The notes under the pieces are model-generated. The model was not told the DNA's origin. It saw only the letters and a list, made by a program, of their open reading frames with translations, and did not search any database. Position numbers and translations under genes: made by a program. Shown here in pieces: positions 44,471 to 52,911 of a DNA stretch of 64,000 bases. The DNA comes from Phycisphaerae bacterium (lineage in GTDB: Bacteria; Planctomycetota; Phycisphaerae; UBA1845; Fen-1342). The stretch's first letter is position 1. The number at the start of each line of letters is the position of its first letter. Location: the NCBI GenBank assembly GCA_030428945.1, contig JAUIEC010000021.1:1-64000 (forward strand), read 5' to 3'.

Positions 44471-44512
44471 GGAAACCAGGCAGTGCGGACTGCGATGCGC
44501 TGCCTGGTTCCC
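44471..44512 (+). terminator. Stem-loop after major capsid gene
   Basis: GGAAACCAGGCAG...GCGC pairs with the complementary CTGCCTGGTTCC to give a stem of about 12 pairs. A mildly T-rich stretch (CGTTTCGCCCTGTTTCC) follows. It lies 7 bases after the capsid stop and could act as a partial terminator or mRNA stabiliser, giving more capsid than downstream product. Confidence 0.5.
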
Positions 44513-44549
44513 GTTTCGCCCTGTTTCCGAGAACGAAGGAGAACCCGCG

Positions 44550-44996
44550 ATGCCGTATGCAACCGAACCCGACCTGGCCGCACGGCTGGGCGCGGCGCTG
44601 TATGCCCGGCTGACCGATCGCGAGGCCGGTGAGACGGCTGACGCTGTCCAGGGTGGCGAACTGATTCGCGCGGCCGAGTCGCTGCTCGACGCGCACTTCA
44701 CACGCCGCTACCGGGTGCCGCTCGATCCGGCCGCGACGCCGGAACTGGCGGACCTGCTGCGGACGCGGACGCTCGACGTGGCCGAGCATCTCGCCTGGCG
44801 GCAGTCGCCGTTCATCGGTGACATGCCGGCCCGGGTGCAGCAGTTGCACGGCGAGACGCTGGCCTGGCTTCAGCAGGTGGCCGCGGGTCGACTCGACCTG
44901 CCCGGGCACCCGCCGCCGTCCGCGGACGCGGCCCGGATCGCGCACTACACCGCGACGCCGCGGCGGTTCACACACGACGAACTCGATCAGATCTGA
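44550..44996 (+). CDS. Mu gp36-like protein (DUF1320)
   Basis: This 148-aa helical protein begins YATEPDLAARLG and contains LIRAAESLLDAHFTRRYRVPL and LLRTRTLDVAEHLAW, typical of DUF1320/gp36 of Mu-like phages, a probable head-tail connector component. AAGGAG precedes the ATG. No tail gene follows. Confidence 0.85.
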   Translation: MPYATEPDLAARLGAALYARLTDREAGETADAVQGGELIRAAESLLDAHFTRRYRVPLDPAATPELADLLRTRTLDVAEHLAWRQSPFIGDMPARVQQLHGETLAWLQQVAAGRLDLPGHPPPSADAARIAHYTATPRRFTHDELDQI

Positions 44997-45010
44997 AGGA
45001 GCTGAATGCG

Positions 45011-45322
45011 ATGGCGATTTACTTTGCCGATCACGCCGCGCCGTCGGCCGGCACGGTCGTCATGCCGACGGGCGACACGCGTGTCCGCGTGCGGCGCCTG
45101 CTGGTCACGACGGCCGCCAACGGGGTGGTGCGTCTCAAGCAGAATCCCGGTCCGCAGGAGGTGCTGCTGACGCCCAGCCTGCAGGCCCGGGCGGCCGGTC
45201 CGCCGATGGACCTCTCGTTCACCCGCGAGTACCCGCAGACCGAGGTCGAGGCGTCACTCGGCTACGTCACCGAGATCGACGGCCCGCACAGCATCTGGAT
45301 CGAGTACGAACTGGTCCGTTGA
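45011..45322 (+). CDS. Small beta-rich protein at end of capsid cassette
   Basis: This 103-aa protein (AIYFADHAAPSAGTVVMP..., FTREYPQTEVEASLGYVTEI) starts 14 bases after the gp36-like gene with a good AAGGAG. I do not recognise a family. Position suggests a structural or fibre-like protein. The next gene is a host-type membrane transporter. Confidence 0.6.
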   Translation: MAIYFADHAAPSAGTVVMPTGDTRVRVRRLLVTTAANGVVRLKQNPGPQEVLLTPSLQARAAGPPMDLSFTREYPQTEVEASLGYVTEIDGPHSIWIEYELVR

Positions 45323-45430
45323 GGGCGGCAGCCGAGGGTACCGGGGGTCGGCCCGCACGCCGCGACCCGCGCTGCCGGTGGCCGGGCGGACAGGTTGCCG
45401 ATCGGCCGGGCAGGCTCTAGGCTTCCGCCC

Positions 45431-46546
45431 ATGCAACCAGAGCCTGACACGATCGAAACGAACCCGTCCGCCGACCCCGCCGCGCAGCCGCCGCTCAGCC
45501 TGGGTGACCTGATCCGGGCGGCGATTGCCGGCCTGCTGATGGGAGTCGCGAACCTGATCCCCGGTGTTTCCGGCGGGACGATGATCCTGGCGATGGGTGT
45601 CTACCAGGAGTTCATCGATTCGATCGCCGACGTCTCGGCGTTGCGCTTTTCGCGCCGCCGGATCGTCTTCCTGGGCGTGGTCGGTCTGTGCGCGGCGGTT
45701 TCGATCGTGGCGCTGGCCGGCGTGATCCTGTACCTGCTGTTCCACCACACGATCGCGATGTTCGCGCTGTTCATCGGCCTGACGCTTGGTGGAGCGCCGC
45801 TGCTGCTGCGCGAGTTGCGCTTCACGCCCGGTGTGATCGTCAGCCTGCTGATCGGTTTCGGACTGATGTTCGGCGTGTCGCAGTTGAAGGCCGGGGCCGG
45901 GTTTCCGCACAACGCGGTGATGGACTTCGTCAGCGGCGTGGTCGGTTCGACGACGATGGTGCTGCCCGGCATTTCCGGTTCGTACATGCTGCTGGTGCTG
46001 GACCAGTACGATCGCGTGGTCGGCGCGGTGCGCGACCTGAAGGACGTGCTCAAGGGCGAAGGGACGCGGGCGCTGGGCGAGGTGCTGACGGTCGTCATCC
46101 CGGTCGGCATCGGCGTCGTGCTCGGCATCGTCGGGCTGTCGAACCTGCTCAAGGTCCTGCTGCATCGGTACCACCAGGTCACCGTCGCGGCGCTGCTCGG
46201 CATCCTGCTCGGCTCGGTCTTCGGGCTCTGGCCGTTCGCGCAGTCGGTCGGCGAGAAAGCGCTCGAGGACCGCAGCGTCGCCGAGGTGCAGGCCTACATC
46301 GCCCACTGGCAGTTGCCGGTTCCGCCGACGGCACCGGCCGGGGCCGATGCCGAAACGCTCAAGGAACACCTGATCGCGCACGTCACCACGCCCGAGGTCT
46401 GGAGGCAGCGGACCGCGCCGCCGATCACCGCCGGTGACATCGGCCTGGTGGTGGTCATGATCGCCGTCGGGTTCGCGGCGACCGCGGCGTTGTCGCGGCT
46501 CGGCAGTCGCCCGGACGAAGCCGAAGCCGGGGAGGCCGCGGCGTGA
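45431..46546 (+). CDS. DUF368 membrane protein, polyprenyl-phosphate transporter (PopT-type)
   Basis: This 371-aa protein has about eight to ten helices and two copies of the family signature: IPGVSGGTMILAMGVYQEFID near the N-terminus and LPGISGSYMLLVLDQYD in the middle. DUF368/PopT proteins return undecaprenyl-phosphate across the membrane for cell-wall synthesis (family knowledge). The ATG at 45431 follows a 108-base gap after the capsid cassette. It overlaps the symporter gene by four bases (GTGA). Confidence 0.85.
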   Translation: MQPEPDTIETNPSADPAAQPPLSLGDLIRAAIAGLLMGVANLIPGVSGGTMILAMGVYQEFIDSIADVSALRFSRRRIVFLGVVGLCAAVSIVALAGVILYLLFHHTIAMFALFIGLTLGGAPLLLRELRFTPGVIVSLLIGFGLMFGVSQLKAGAGFPHNAVMDFVSGVVGSTTMVLPGISGSYMLLVLDQYDRVVGAVRDLKDVLKGEGTRALGEVLTVVIPVGIGVVLGIVGLSNLLKVLLHRYHQVTVAALLGILLGSVFGLWPFAQSVGEKALEDRSVAEVQAYIAHWQLPVPPTAPAGADAETLKEHLIAHVTTPEVWRQRTAPPITAGDIGLVVVMIAVGFAATAALSRLGSRPDEAEAGEAAA

Positions 46547-48129
46547 TTCCAACGCTGGTGCTGCTCTACCTGCTGGGACTGATCGCGTACGGGGCGTGGC
46601 ACTCACGCCGCATTCGCACGCAGGAAGACTTCGCGGTCGCGGGGCGCTCGCTGGCCGCGCCGATCGTGCTGGGGACGATGCTGGCGACCTGGATCGGGAC
46701 CGGCAGCCTGCTGGGCAACGCCCAGAAGACCTACGAGGCCGGCCTGGCGATGTTGCTGATTCCGCTCGGCAGCGTGGTCGGCCTGCTGCTGCTGACGCAG
46801 ATCGCGGCCCGCGTCCGGGGAATTGCCCAACTCACGCTGCAGGACATGATCGAGGTCCGCTTCGGCGTCATTCCGCGGCTGTTCTCGACCCTCGCGCTGC
46901 TCTCGGCCTACATGATCATCGTCAGCTACCAGTACCGGGCCGGTGGCGGTGTGATCCACACGATGTTTCCCGAACTGGCCGAGTGGTGCAACGCGACCTT
47001 CCCCGGCTTCGTGGCCTTCATGAAGGAACACGACACGGCCTGGCAGGACGCCTCGTGGGGCAGCGTTGTCGCGGCGTTGTTCATCATCGGCTACACCGTC
47101 CTGGGCGGGCTCGTTTCGGTGGCCTACACCGACGTGATCAACGGGCTGGTGATGATCCTCGGGATCGTGATCGGACTGCCGATCCTGTACGTCAAGGTCG
47201 GCGGCTGGGGCGGGATCGAAACGGCGCTGGCCGCGACGCCGGACAGGATGCAGGTGGTCGGCCCGTTCGGCTGGATCGACTACATCAACTTCGCATTGCC
47301 CGCGATGCTGCTGGTGATGGGCGACGCCAATGTCTACCAGCGGTTCTTCGCCGCCCGGACCGCCGCGGTCGCCCGCTCGGCCGCCATCTGGCTGGTGCCG
47401 GCGGTGTTCATCGTCGAGGTGCTGATCATCCTGTTCGCGTTCGTCGGCCTGGCGCTGGAGCCGAACCTGACCGGCACCGACGCCAAGCATGTCATCCTGG
47501 TCGTCGCGCATCGGCACCTGTATCCGCTGCTCGCGGCCGGGGTCCTGGCCGCCGCGGTGGCGATCATCGTCTCGACGGCCGACTCGTTCCTGCTGGTCTC
47601 GGCCAACTCGGTGGTGCGCGACGTGTACCAGCGCCTGCTGAATCCGGGCGCGACACCGGGCGGGCTGGTGCTGGTTTCGCGGATCGCGGTGGTGCTGCTG
47701 GGGCTGCTGGCGTTCTTCGTGTCGGTCTGGAGCAACGACTTCTTCAACATGGCGCTGCTGGCGTACACGATCTACGGCGCGTCGATCACGCCGGTGCTGC
47801 TGGCGCTGTTCTTCTGGAAGCGGGCCAACGGGGCCGGCGCGACGGCCGGCATCATCGGCGGCGTGACGGCGACAATCGTCTGGGACCGGATGGTCGCGGG
47901 TGGCACGCTGACCGGGCTCGCCGCCCAGTTCGACGCAGTCCTTCCCGCGATGCTGGTCGCGGTCGCGCTGCTGGTGATCGTCAGCCTGCTGACACCGCCG
48001 CCGCGGCCCGAGCAGGTGGCGATGCGCCGCTACCGGGCCGGGTGCTGCCGGTCGTGCGGCTACGACCTGTCCGGCAACACGAGCGGGACCTGTCCGGAGT
48101 GTGGCGCGACGGCGGCGGAAGCCGGCTGA
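46543..48129 (+). CDS. Sodium/solute symporter with C-terminal zinc ribbon
   Basis: This 528-aa protein has about 13 membrane helices and SSS-family motifs (EDFAVAGRSLAAP, GTGSLLGNAQKTYEAG, YTVLGGLVSVAYTDVINGLVM, STADSFLLVSAN). The last 30 residues form a zinc ribbon, CCRSCGYDLSGNTSG-x-CPECG, of a kind I associate with Phycisphaerae proteins. A soluble zinc-binding tail is not part of typical SSS carriers. The GTG start overlaps the DUF368 stop. The solute is unknown. Confidence 0.85.
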   Translation: MIPTLVLLYLLGLIAYGAWHSRRIRTQEDFAVAGRSLAAPIVLGTMLATWIGTGSLLGNAQKTYEAGLAMLLIPLGSVVGLLLLTQIAARVRGIAQLTLQDMIEVRFGVIPRLFSTLALLSAYMIIVSYQYRAGGGVIHTMFPELAEWCNATFPGFVAFMKEHDTAWQDASWGSVVAALFIIGYTVLGGLVSVAYTDVINGLVMILGIVIGLPILYVKVGGWGGIETALAATPDRMQVVGPFGWIDYINFALPAMLLVMGDANVYQRFFAARTAAVARSAAIWLVPAVFIVEVLIILFAFVGLALEPNLTGTDAKHVILVVAHRHLYPLLAAGVLAAAVAIIVSTADSFLLVSANSVVRDVYQRLLNPGATPGGLVLVSRIAVVLLGLLAFFVSVWSNDFFNMALLAYTIYGASITPVLLALFFWKRANGAGATAGIIGGVTATIVWDRMVAGGTLTGLAAQFDAVLPAMLVAVALLVIVSLLTPPPRPEQVAMRRYRAGCCRSCGYDLSGNTSGTCPECGATAAEAG

Positions 48130-48187
48130 CCGTCGGCGGTCGCGGGCTGTCTCGCTCGCGGGCTTGCGGTTCGCTACGATCTGCGGC

Positions 48188-50002
48188 ATGAAACCCCCAA
48201 CGATGTACGCAGGTGTGATCGCGCTGCTGGTGGCGATCGGGTCATCGGCCGCGCTGGTCTGGCAGCGGCTGACGGGGCACAGTCTGCCGGGCTGCGGGGC
48301 GGGCAGTCCGTGCAGTCGCCTCGGCGAGAGCGCCTACAGTCGCATCCCGCTGCCGGAAGCGCTCGGCGGTGAGTTTCCGACCTCGATGCTCGGGCTGGCT
48401 TTCTTTGTCGCACTGCTGCTCGGCTGCCTGCGCGGTGGCGGCGGACGGGCGTTCACCTGGCTGGTGCGCATCGGGGCCATGGCGTCGGTCGTGTTCATCA
48501 TCGGCGCGGTGCGCGAGCAGCTTTTCTGCCAGTACTGCCTGGCGGCGCACGCCGGCAACCTGGTCTTCTGGGGCCTGGTCGAGGTTCACGGTCGCAAGCC
48601 GCGGGCCGGCGGCACACCGCTGATCGCCACCGTCTCCGCGTTCCTGGCCGGCTGCGTGCTGCTGGGCGTGCTTGATGCACAGGCGCGGCAGCAGGCGGTC
48701 GCCGGGCAGGAGTCTCAACTGGAAGAGTCGATCGCGACGATCGTGCAGCCCGCGCCGAAAACGGCATCGCAGCCGGTCGTCTCCGCCGAAGCGGGCACGC
48801 CCTCTGCGCCGCTGCCGCCGCCGATCACCGGCCGCTGGCGGATGGGGCCCGAGGTCGCGCCGATTCGCATCGTGATGTTCATCGGCTACCAGTGCCAGGA
48901 CTGCCGGTTGCTCGATGCCCAGGCGATTCGGCTGGCGGAATCCCGCGACGATGTCTCGCTTTCGATCCGGCACTTCCCGATGCACCCCGACTGCAACGAA
49001 GCCATCGCGCGGGCGATGCACGGGAACGCCTGCTGGGCCGCCCGGGCCGCGGAAACGGCCGGATGGATCGGCGGGGCCGACGGGTTCTTCCGGATGCACA
49101 AGGCGCTCTTCGCCCGTCGCGGACGATTCGAGTCGACCGACGATCTGCGGGCGGCCGTCCGCGCGGCGCAACTCGACGAGCAGGCTTTCATGCAGACCTT
49201 CCAGGATCGGGCCCTGCGCGAGGAGTTCGACGCGCTGATCCGCGACGACGCGGCCGAGGCGGTCGCGCTCGGCCTGCACTTCACGCCGATGATCTTCCTC
49301 AACGGGGTCGAGTTGAAGGGCTGGGCGGCGCCGCAGGCGCTCAACCGGGCGGTGGCGGCGCTGGCCGCGACCAGTCCGCCGGCGGCCGGACCGGAGAACG
49401 ATCGTCCGCCGCGGGCGCTCGGGCGGTACATCGCCGACTGGGCGGACAGCGCTCGGGTCGAAGTCGGTCCGGACGATCACGCCCCGCGTCTGGGCCCGGA
49501 CGATGCGCCGATTCGGATCACGATCTGGGGGGACTATCGCGACGCGACGACGGTCGAGGCGGACCGGATCGTGCGGGCGGCCGTACAGCAGCGGGGCGAT
49601 GTCCGTTACACCTGGCGGCACTTCCCGCTCGACCAGACCTGCAATCCGCAGGCACCGGTGCAGCGGCACGAAAGCTGCGGGCTGCACACGCAACTCGCCC
49701 TGCTGGCCGCGGGCGATCCCGACGCCTTCTGGACCGAGCACGCGCTGACGCTGGCCGGGCAGCGGACGGCCGAGGATCTGCGTGCGATCAACCAGGCGGC
49801 GGGGCGCGATGGTGACGCCGGCGAGGTGTTGTCGCCCGACGCATCCGCGTGGACCGCATTGCAGGCGACGGCCAAGGCCGCGAACCGGCTGCATCGCAAG
49901 GGCCTGCCGACGATCGTCCTGAACGGGCGGATCGTGCCGCGCTGGAAGATCGGCGGCGAACCGGTCCTGGGCGAGATCATCGCGGCAGCGGGGGATGAGT
50001 GA
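48188..50002 (+). CDS. VKOR-DsbA-DsbA fusion, disulfide bond formation
   Basis: This 604-aa protein has an N-terminal vitamin K epoxide reductase-type membrane domain (to about residue 165) with loop cysteines Cys36/Cys42 and the quinone-side CxxC Cys114/Cys117 (FCQYC). The first DsbA-like thioredoxin domain (about 215-375) has the active site CQDC (Cys236/Cys239). A second DsbA-like domain (about 420-600) shows WGDYRDATT instead, with no CxxC. The protein should oxidise exported thiols and pass electrons to quinone. The second domain probably binds clients or is a relic. Its stop codon starts a long octamer array. Confidence 0.88.
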   Translation: MKPPTMYAGVIALLVAIGSSAALVWQRLTGHSLPGCGAGSPCSRLGESAYSRIPLPEALGGEFPTSMLGLAFFVALLLGCLRGGGGRAFTWLVRIGAMASVVFIIGAVREQLFCQYCLAAHAGNLVFWGLVEVHGRKPRAGGTPLIATVSAFLAGCVLLGVLDAQARQQAVAGQESQLEESIATIVQPAPKTASQPVVSAEAGTPSAPLPPPITGRWRMGPEVAPIRIVMFIGYQCQDCRLLDAQAIRLAESRDDVSLSIRHFPMHPDCNEAIARAMHGNACWAARAAETAGWIGGADGFFRMHKALFARRGRFESTDDLRAAVRAAQLDEQAFMQTFQDRALREEFDALIRDDAAEAVALGLHFTPMIFLNGVELKGWAAPQALNRAVAALAATSPPAAGPENDRPPRALGRYIADWADSARVEVGPDDHAPRLGPDDAPIRITIWGDYRDATTVEADRIVRAAVQQRGDVRYTWRHFPLDQTCNPQAPVQRHESCGLHTQLALLAAGDPDAFWTEHALTLAGQRTAEDLRAINQAAGRDGDAGEVLSPDASAWTALQATAKAANRLHRKGLPTIVLNGRIVPRWKIGGEPVLGEIIAAAGDE

Positions 50003-50128
50003 GCAAGTAAGCAAGTAAGCAAGTGAGCAAGTCAGCAAGTCAGCAAGTCAGCAAGAAAGCAGGTAACCAAGTAACCAAGTAACCAGGTAAGCAGGTAAGC
50101 GGGTGAGCAAGTCGGCAGATCAGCCAGT
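50001..50128 (+). repeat. Octamer array, class B, 16 units
   Basis: Sixteen contiguous 8-base units, consensus RAGCAAGT, begin inside the TGA stop codon of the VKOR-DsbA gene. Units are AAGCAAGT, GAGCAAGT, CAGCAAGT, AACCAAGT, AAGCAGGT and similar; the last three are decayed. It is the longest octamer array in the window. A GTG inside it (50103) is in frame with the next gene. Confidence 0.9.
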
Positions 50129-50159
50129 TTCGCAGGAGGGCCGTGCCGAGGCGGAGCCG

Positions 50160-50714
50160 ATGGAAGTGCGGCTGATTGTCGCGCTGGCGCTTGGTGTGGG
50201 CATGGCGAACCTGACGGTGGGTGCGCTGGTGTATCTCGAAACGCAATGGGCCCAGGTCGTGGAGGGCCCGGCGCGGGTGGCGCTGCGCTGGGCGCCGGCG
50301 GTTCCGTGGCTGCTGGTGCCGTGGCTGCTGCGCTGGCGATTCGGGAACTGGCGGGAGTTCGCGGTCTACGGTCTCGCGTTCGGGGCGGTGGCGGGGGCCG
50401 GGTCGGCCGTGTTCCTCGACTGGCGTTCGCACGAACGGCGGGAAGCCTTCCAGTCCGCGACGCGGACCCGGTTCCCGGACTCCCGGCTGATGCTGGTCTT
50501 CGAAGACGAAGACCGGATGGTGTTCGAGGCGCTGGCCCGGCAGGACGGCACGCAGCCGTTCGGCATCGGCAAGATGGTCCGGTTCAAGTGGCGGATCAAC
50601 CCGGAAGAGGTCGGCGGCGTCGCGGCCCTCGCGGCGATCGCCGGCGCGCTGCTGTCACTGCTGAACGCCGGGTTGCACTACCTGCTCTGCCGGCGTCGCC
50701 CGAGGCCGGCCTGA
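50160..50714 (+). CDS. Membrane protein of unknown function
   Basis: This 184-aa protein has about four hydrophobic segments (LIVALALGVGMANLTVGALVYL, VALRWAPAVPWLLVPWLL, VYGLAFGAVAGAGSAVFL, and GVAALAAIAGALLSLLNAGLHYLL) and a charged middle with FEDEDRMVFEALARQ. I prefer the ATG at 50160; the in-frame GTG at 50103 would place the first 19 residues inside the octamer array. No family recognised. Confidence 0.65.
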   Translation: MEVRLIVALALGVGMANLTVGALVYLETQWAQVVEGPARVALRWAPAVPWLLVPWLLRWRFGNWREFAVYGLAFGAVAGAGSAVFLDWRSHERREAFQSATRTRFPDSRLMLVFEDEDRMVFEALARQDGTQPFGIGKMVRFKWRINPEEVGGVAALAAIAGALLSLLNAGLHYLLCRRRPRPA

Positions 50715-50734
50715 CGCGGCCCGGCGTCCTGCGC

Positions 50735-52330
50735 TCAGCACCCGCTGCCGAAGTTGCCCAGCACCACGGCCAGGTCGCTCAGGTCGATGCAGCCGTCGCT
50801 GTTCTGGTCGCTGCCGAAGTCGTAGCCGGCCTCTCCGGTGCAGGTCCCGTAGGCGGCCAGCAGGGCGGCCAGGTCGCTCAGGTCGACGCACCCGTCGGCG
50901 TTCGCGTCGCCCGGGACGGCCAGCGGCAGCGCGAGCGTGTTGACTTCGTCGGTGATCGGGAAGAGGAACGCGAGGGCCTCGTCGAAGCGCTGCGACCAGG
51001 CCGCTTCGTTGTGGGCCTGGTTGTAGCCGATCTGGAAGAACAGGTCCTCGTGCAGCACCCAGCCGTTGCGGAGGGCCGCGTCGCGGGCCAGGAAGGCCTC
51101 CTCGGCCCCGTCGTTCAGATCGCCGACGTCCAGGTACAGCCGCACCGGCGGATAGGTCCCGGACGCGATGGCGTTGTCGAAGGTCGTCGCCCACCACGAG
51201 GTCGAAAACGCCCCGACCAGGCCGAACACATCCGGATGGAAGTAGCCCAGCGACAGCGAGGCGATTCCGCCGAAACTCGATCCGGCGATGCCGGTGTTGG
51301 CCGGCCCGGTCAGCGTGCGGTAGCCGGCGTTGATGTAGGGGATCAGTTCGTCGACCACGAAGCTGTTGTAGGCCGCGTTCTGCGAACCGTTCCACTCGGG
51401 GTTGTACTCCGGCAGGCGGTTCGACGAGTTGTCGATCGCGACGATGATCAGTTCGCGCACGCGGGCCTGCTTGATCCATTCGGCCGCGGTCACCTCGGCC
51501 GACCAGGTGCCGAACGGGCCGCCCGGTTCGAAGCAGTTCTGCCCGTCGTGCATGTAGAGCACCGGGTAGTGGCGGGTCGTGTGCTCGTCGTAGCCGCGCG
51601 GCAGGTAGACCTGCAGGCCGCGGCCGAAGGTACCGTTGACCGTGCGCGTGCCGACGATCGTGCTGGTCGCGAGGACGTCCTGGACGACGGTGCCGCTGAC
51701 CTCGCTGACGTTCTCGTCGCTCTCGTAGTTGTAGGTCTGGGCCCCGCGCCGCAGGACGGTGTGCAGCGGCGTCGCGAGGTCCCGCTCGTTGATCACGCCC
51801 TCGATGCCCGGCCCGAAGGGCTGGTCCGCGAGCGTGGCCAGCAGCAGGTCCGGCCGGCCGGGCACCGGGCGGAAGCCGACGTCCAGCGGGCCGCCGGCGG
51901 TCTCGAAGGTCATCTGCGTGACGGGGCCGCTGTTGTTCTTGTAGACCAGCAGATCGGTGGTGGCCGGGGTCGGGGGGCTGGTGCTGTCGGTCACGGGCGT
52001 GGTCAGATCGACGCCGTTGCCGGGATCGGAGAGGTTCTCGATCGCGTCGTTGCGGCGGACGAAGCGCCAGGTGTAGGTGGTGCCCTGCGGGATCGCGATG
52101 TCGATCGTCCAGGTCTCGGGCGTGCCGTCCGGGACGAGCTTGACGGCCCGTCGCATGCCGTTCGTGCCGAGTTCCGGAATGTTGCCGAGCACGAAGACGC
52201 TCTGGTTCGGACCGGTGGTGTACTCGAGTTCGAAGTGCACGATCTCGCGCGGCACCTCCGTGCCGGCCAGGGTGACCGAGGTCAGCAGCAGGGCGGCCGG
52301 CAGCAGTGGCAGGGCGGTGTGTCGGATCAT
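50735..52330 (-). CDS. Secreted esterase with starch-binding-like and dockerin domains
   Basis: This 531-aa protein has a signal peptide (LPLLPAALLLTSVTLAG), then a CBM20-like/E-set domain (about residues 28-130, SVFVLGNIPELG and TYTWRFVRRN). An esterase-D/enterochelin-esterase-type alpha/beta hydrolase follows (about 200-460), with nucleophile Ser352 in GSSFGG, a likely Asp near 404 and His440. The tail has two dockerin repeats, DANADGCVDLSDLAALLAAY and DQNSDGCIDLSDLAVVLGNF, and ends in GSGC. It probably removes acyl groups from polysaccharide or a similar substrate. GAGGGG precedes the ATG at 52330. Confidence 0.88.
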   Translation of the reverse strand: MIRHTALPLLPAALLLTSVTLAGTEVPREIVHFELEYTTGPNQSVFVLGNIPELGTNGMRRAVKLVPDGTPETWTIDIAIPQGTTYTWRFVRRNDAIENLSDPGNGVDLTTPVTDSTSPPTPATTDLLVYKNNSGPVTQMTFETAGGPLDVGFRPVPGRPDLLLATLADQPFGPGIEGVINERDLATPLHTVLRRGAQTYNYESDENVSEVSGTVVQDVLATSTIVGTRTVNGTFGRGLQVYLPRGYDEHTTRHYPVLYMHDGQNCFEPGGPFGTWSAEVTAAEWIKQARVRELIIVAIDNSSNRLPEYNPEWNGSQNAAYNSFVVDELIPYINAGYRTLTGPANTGIAGSSFGGIASLSLGYFHPDVFGLVGAFSTSWWATTFDNAIASGTYPPVRLYLDVGDLNDGAEEAFLARDAALRNGWVLHEDLFFQIGYNQAHNEAAWSQRFDEALAFLFPITDEVNTLALPLAVPGDANADGCVDLSDLAALLAAYGTCTGEAGYDFGSDQNSDGCIDLSDLAVVLGNFGSGC

Positions 52331-52428
52331 CAGGGTTCCCCTCGCAGGGCCGGGTCGGTGGCGCTGCGTCTGCATGATACCGCCTGGCGGCGTGAGGCGC
52401 GCGTGCGACGGGATCCGGCCGGACACGA

Positions 52429-52461
52429 GAGAGGCCGGATCCGTGGCAGATCCGGCCTCTC
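52429..52461. terminator. Perfect 13-base stem-loop
   Basis: GAGAGGCCGGATC (52429-52441) and GATCCGGCCTCTC (52449-52461) form a perfect stem with a 7-base loop. It lies 27 bases past the zinc-ribbon gene and about 100 bases before the esterase start, so it probably separates the two minus-strand units. No U-run on either strand. Confidence 0.6.
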
Positions 52462-52487
52462 GATGGCTGCGAAGCTGGCGGGCTGGG

Positions 52488-52910
52488 CTAGCCGCGTGGC
52501 GGTGGCCACTTGGGCAGCTTGGCCTTGCCGATCGGTTTCTGGTTGTCATCGTCGGGCAGGAAGAGGGTGTAGGACGAGCAGCGGCAGGCCGGGCAGGCGA
52601 AGAAGGGTTTCGGCTGCGGCAGTTCGGCCTCCGCGGAGCGGTAGACCAGTTCGGGAATGAACTGGCGGTCGCATTCGAGGCAGTACATCCACTGGTAGAC
52701 CGCGCGTTCGGAGCAGGCCGGGCAGTTGAACGGGGCCCGGTCGTCGCGTTCGTGTCCGAACTCGCAGTCCTGCTTGCAGGCCATGCAGAAGCCCTGGCTG
52801 GTGAAGCTGGCCGGGACCAGCGAGGGCCCGCCGGCGGTGGAGGTGAAGCGGAACGCGGCGAAGCCGAGCAGGGCGATGGCGACGGCGGCGAGTGTGGCGT
52901 TGCGACCCAT
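52488..52910 (-). CDS. Membrane-anchored multi-CxxC zinc-binding protein
   Basis: This 140-aa protein has an N-terminal anchor (LAAVAIALLGFAAFRF) and four Cys pairs: CMACKQDC, CPAC, CLEC and CPAC, consistent with two zinc ribbons. The family is not known to me. It starts one base after the prepilin stop, and the pair looks like one operon, so a role in prepilin handling is possible but unproven. Confidence 0.75.
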   Translation of the reverse strand: MGRNATLAAVAIALLGFAAFRFTSTAGGPSLVPASFTSQGFCMACKQDCEFGHERDDRAPFNCPACSERAVYQWMYCLECDRQFIPELVYRSAEAELPQPKPFFACPACRCSSYTLFLPDDDNQKPIGKAKLPKWPPPRG

Positions 52911-52911
52911 A

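Noticed and set aside
40262..45430. Intact prophage with attachment sites
   Set aside because: No integrase, transposase, terminase or tail gene and no matching direct repeats at the two borders were found.
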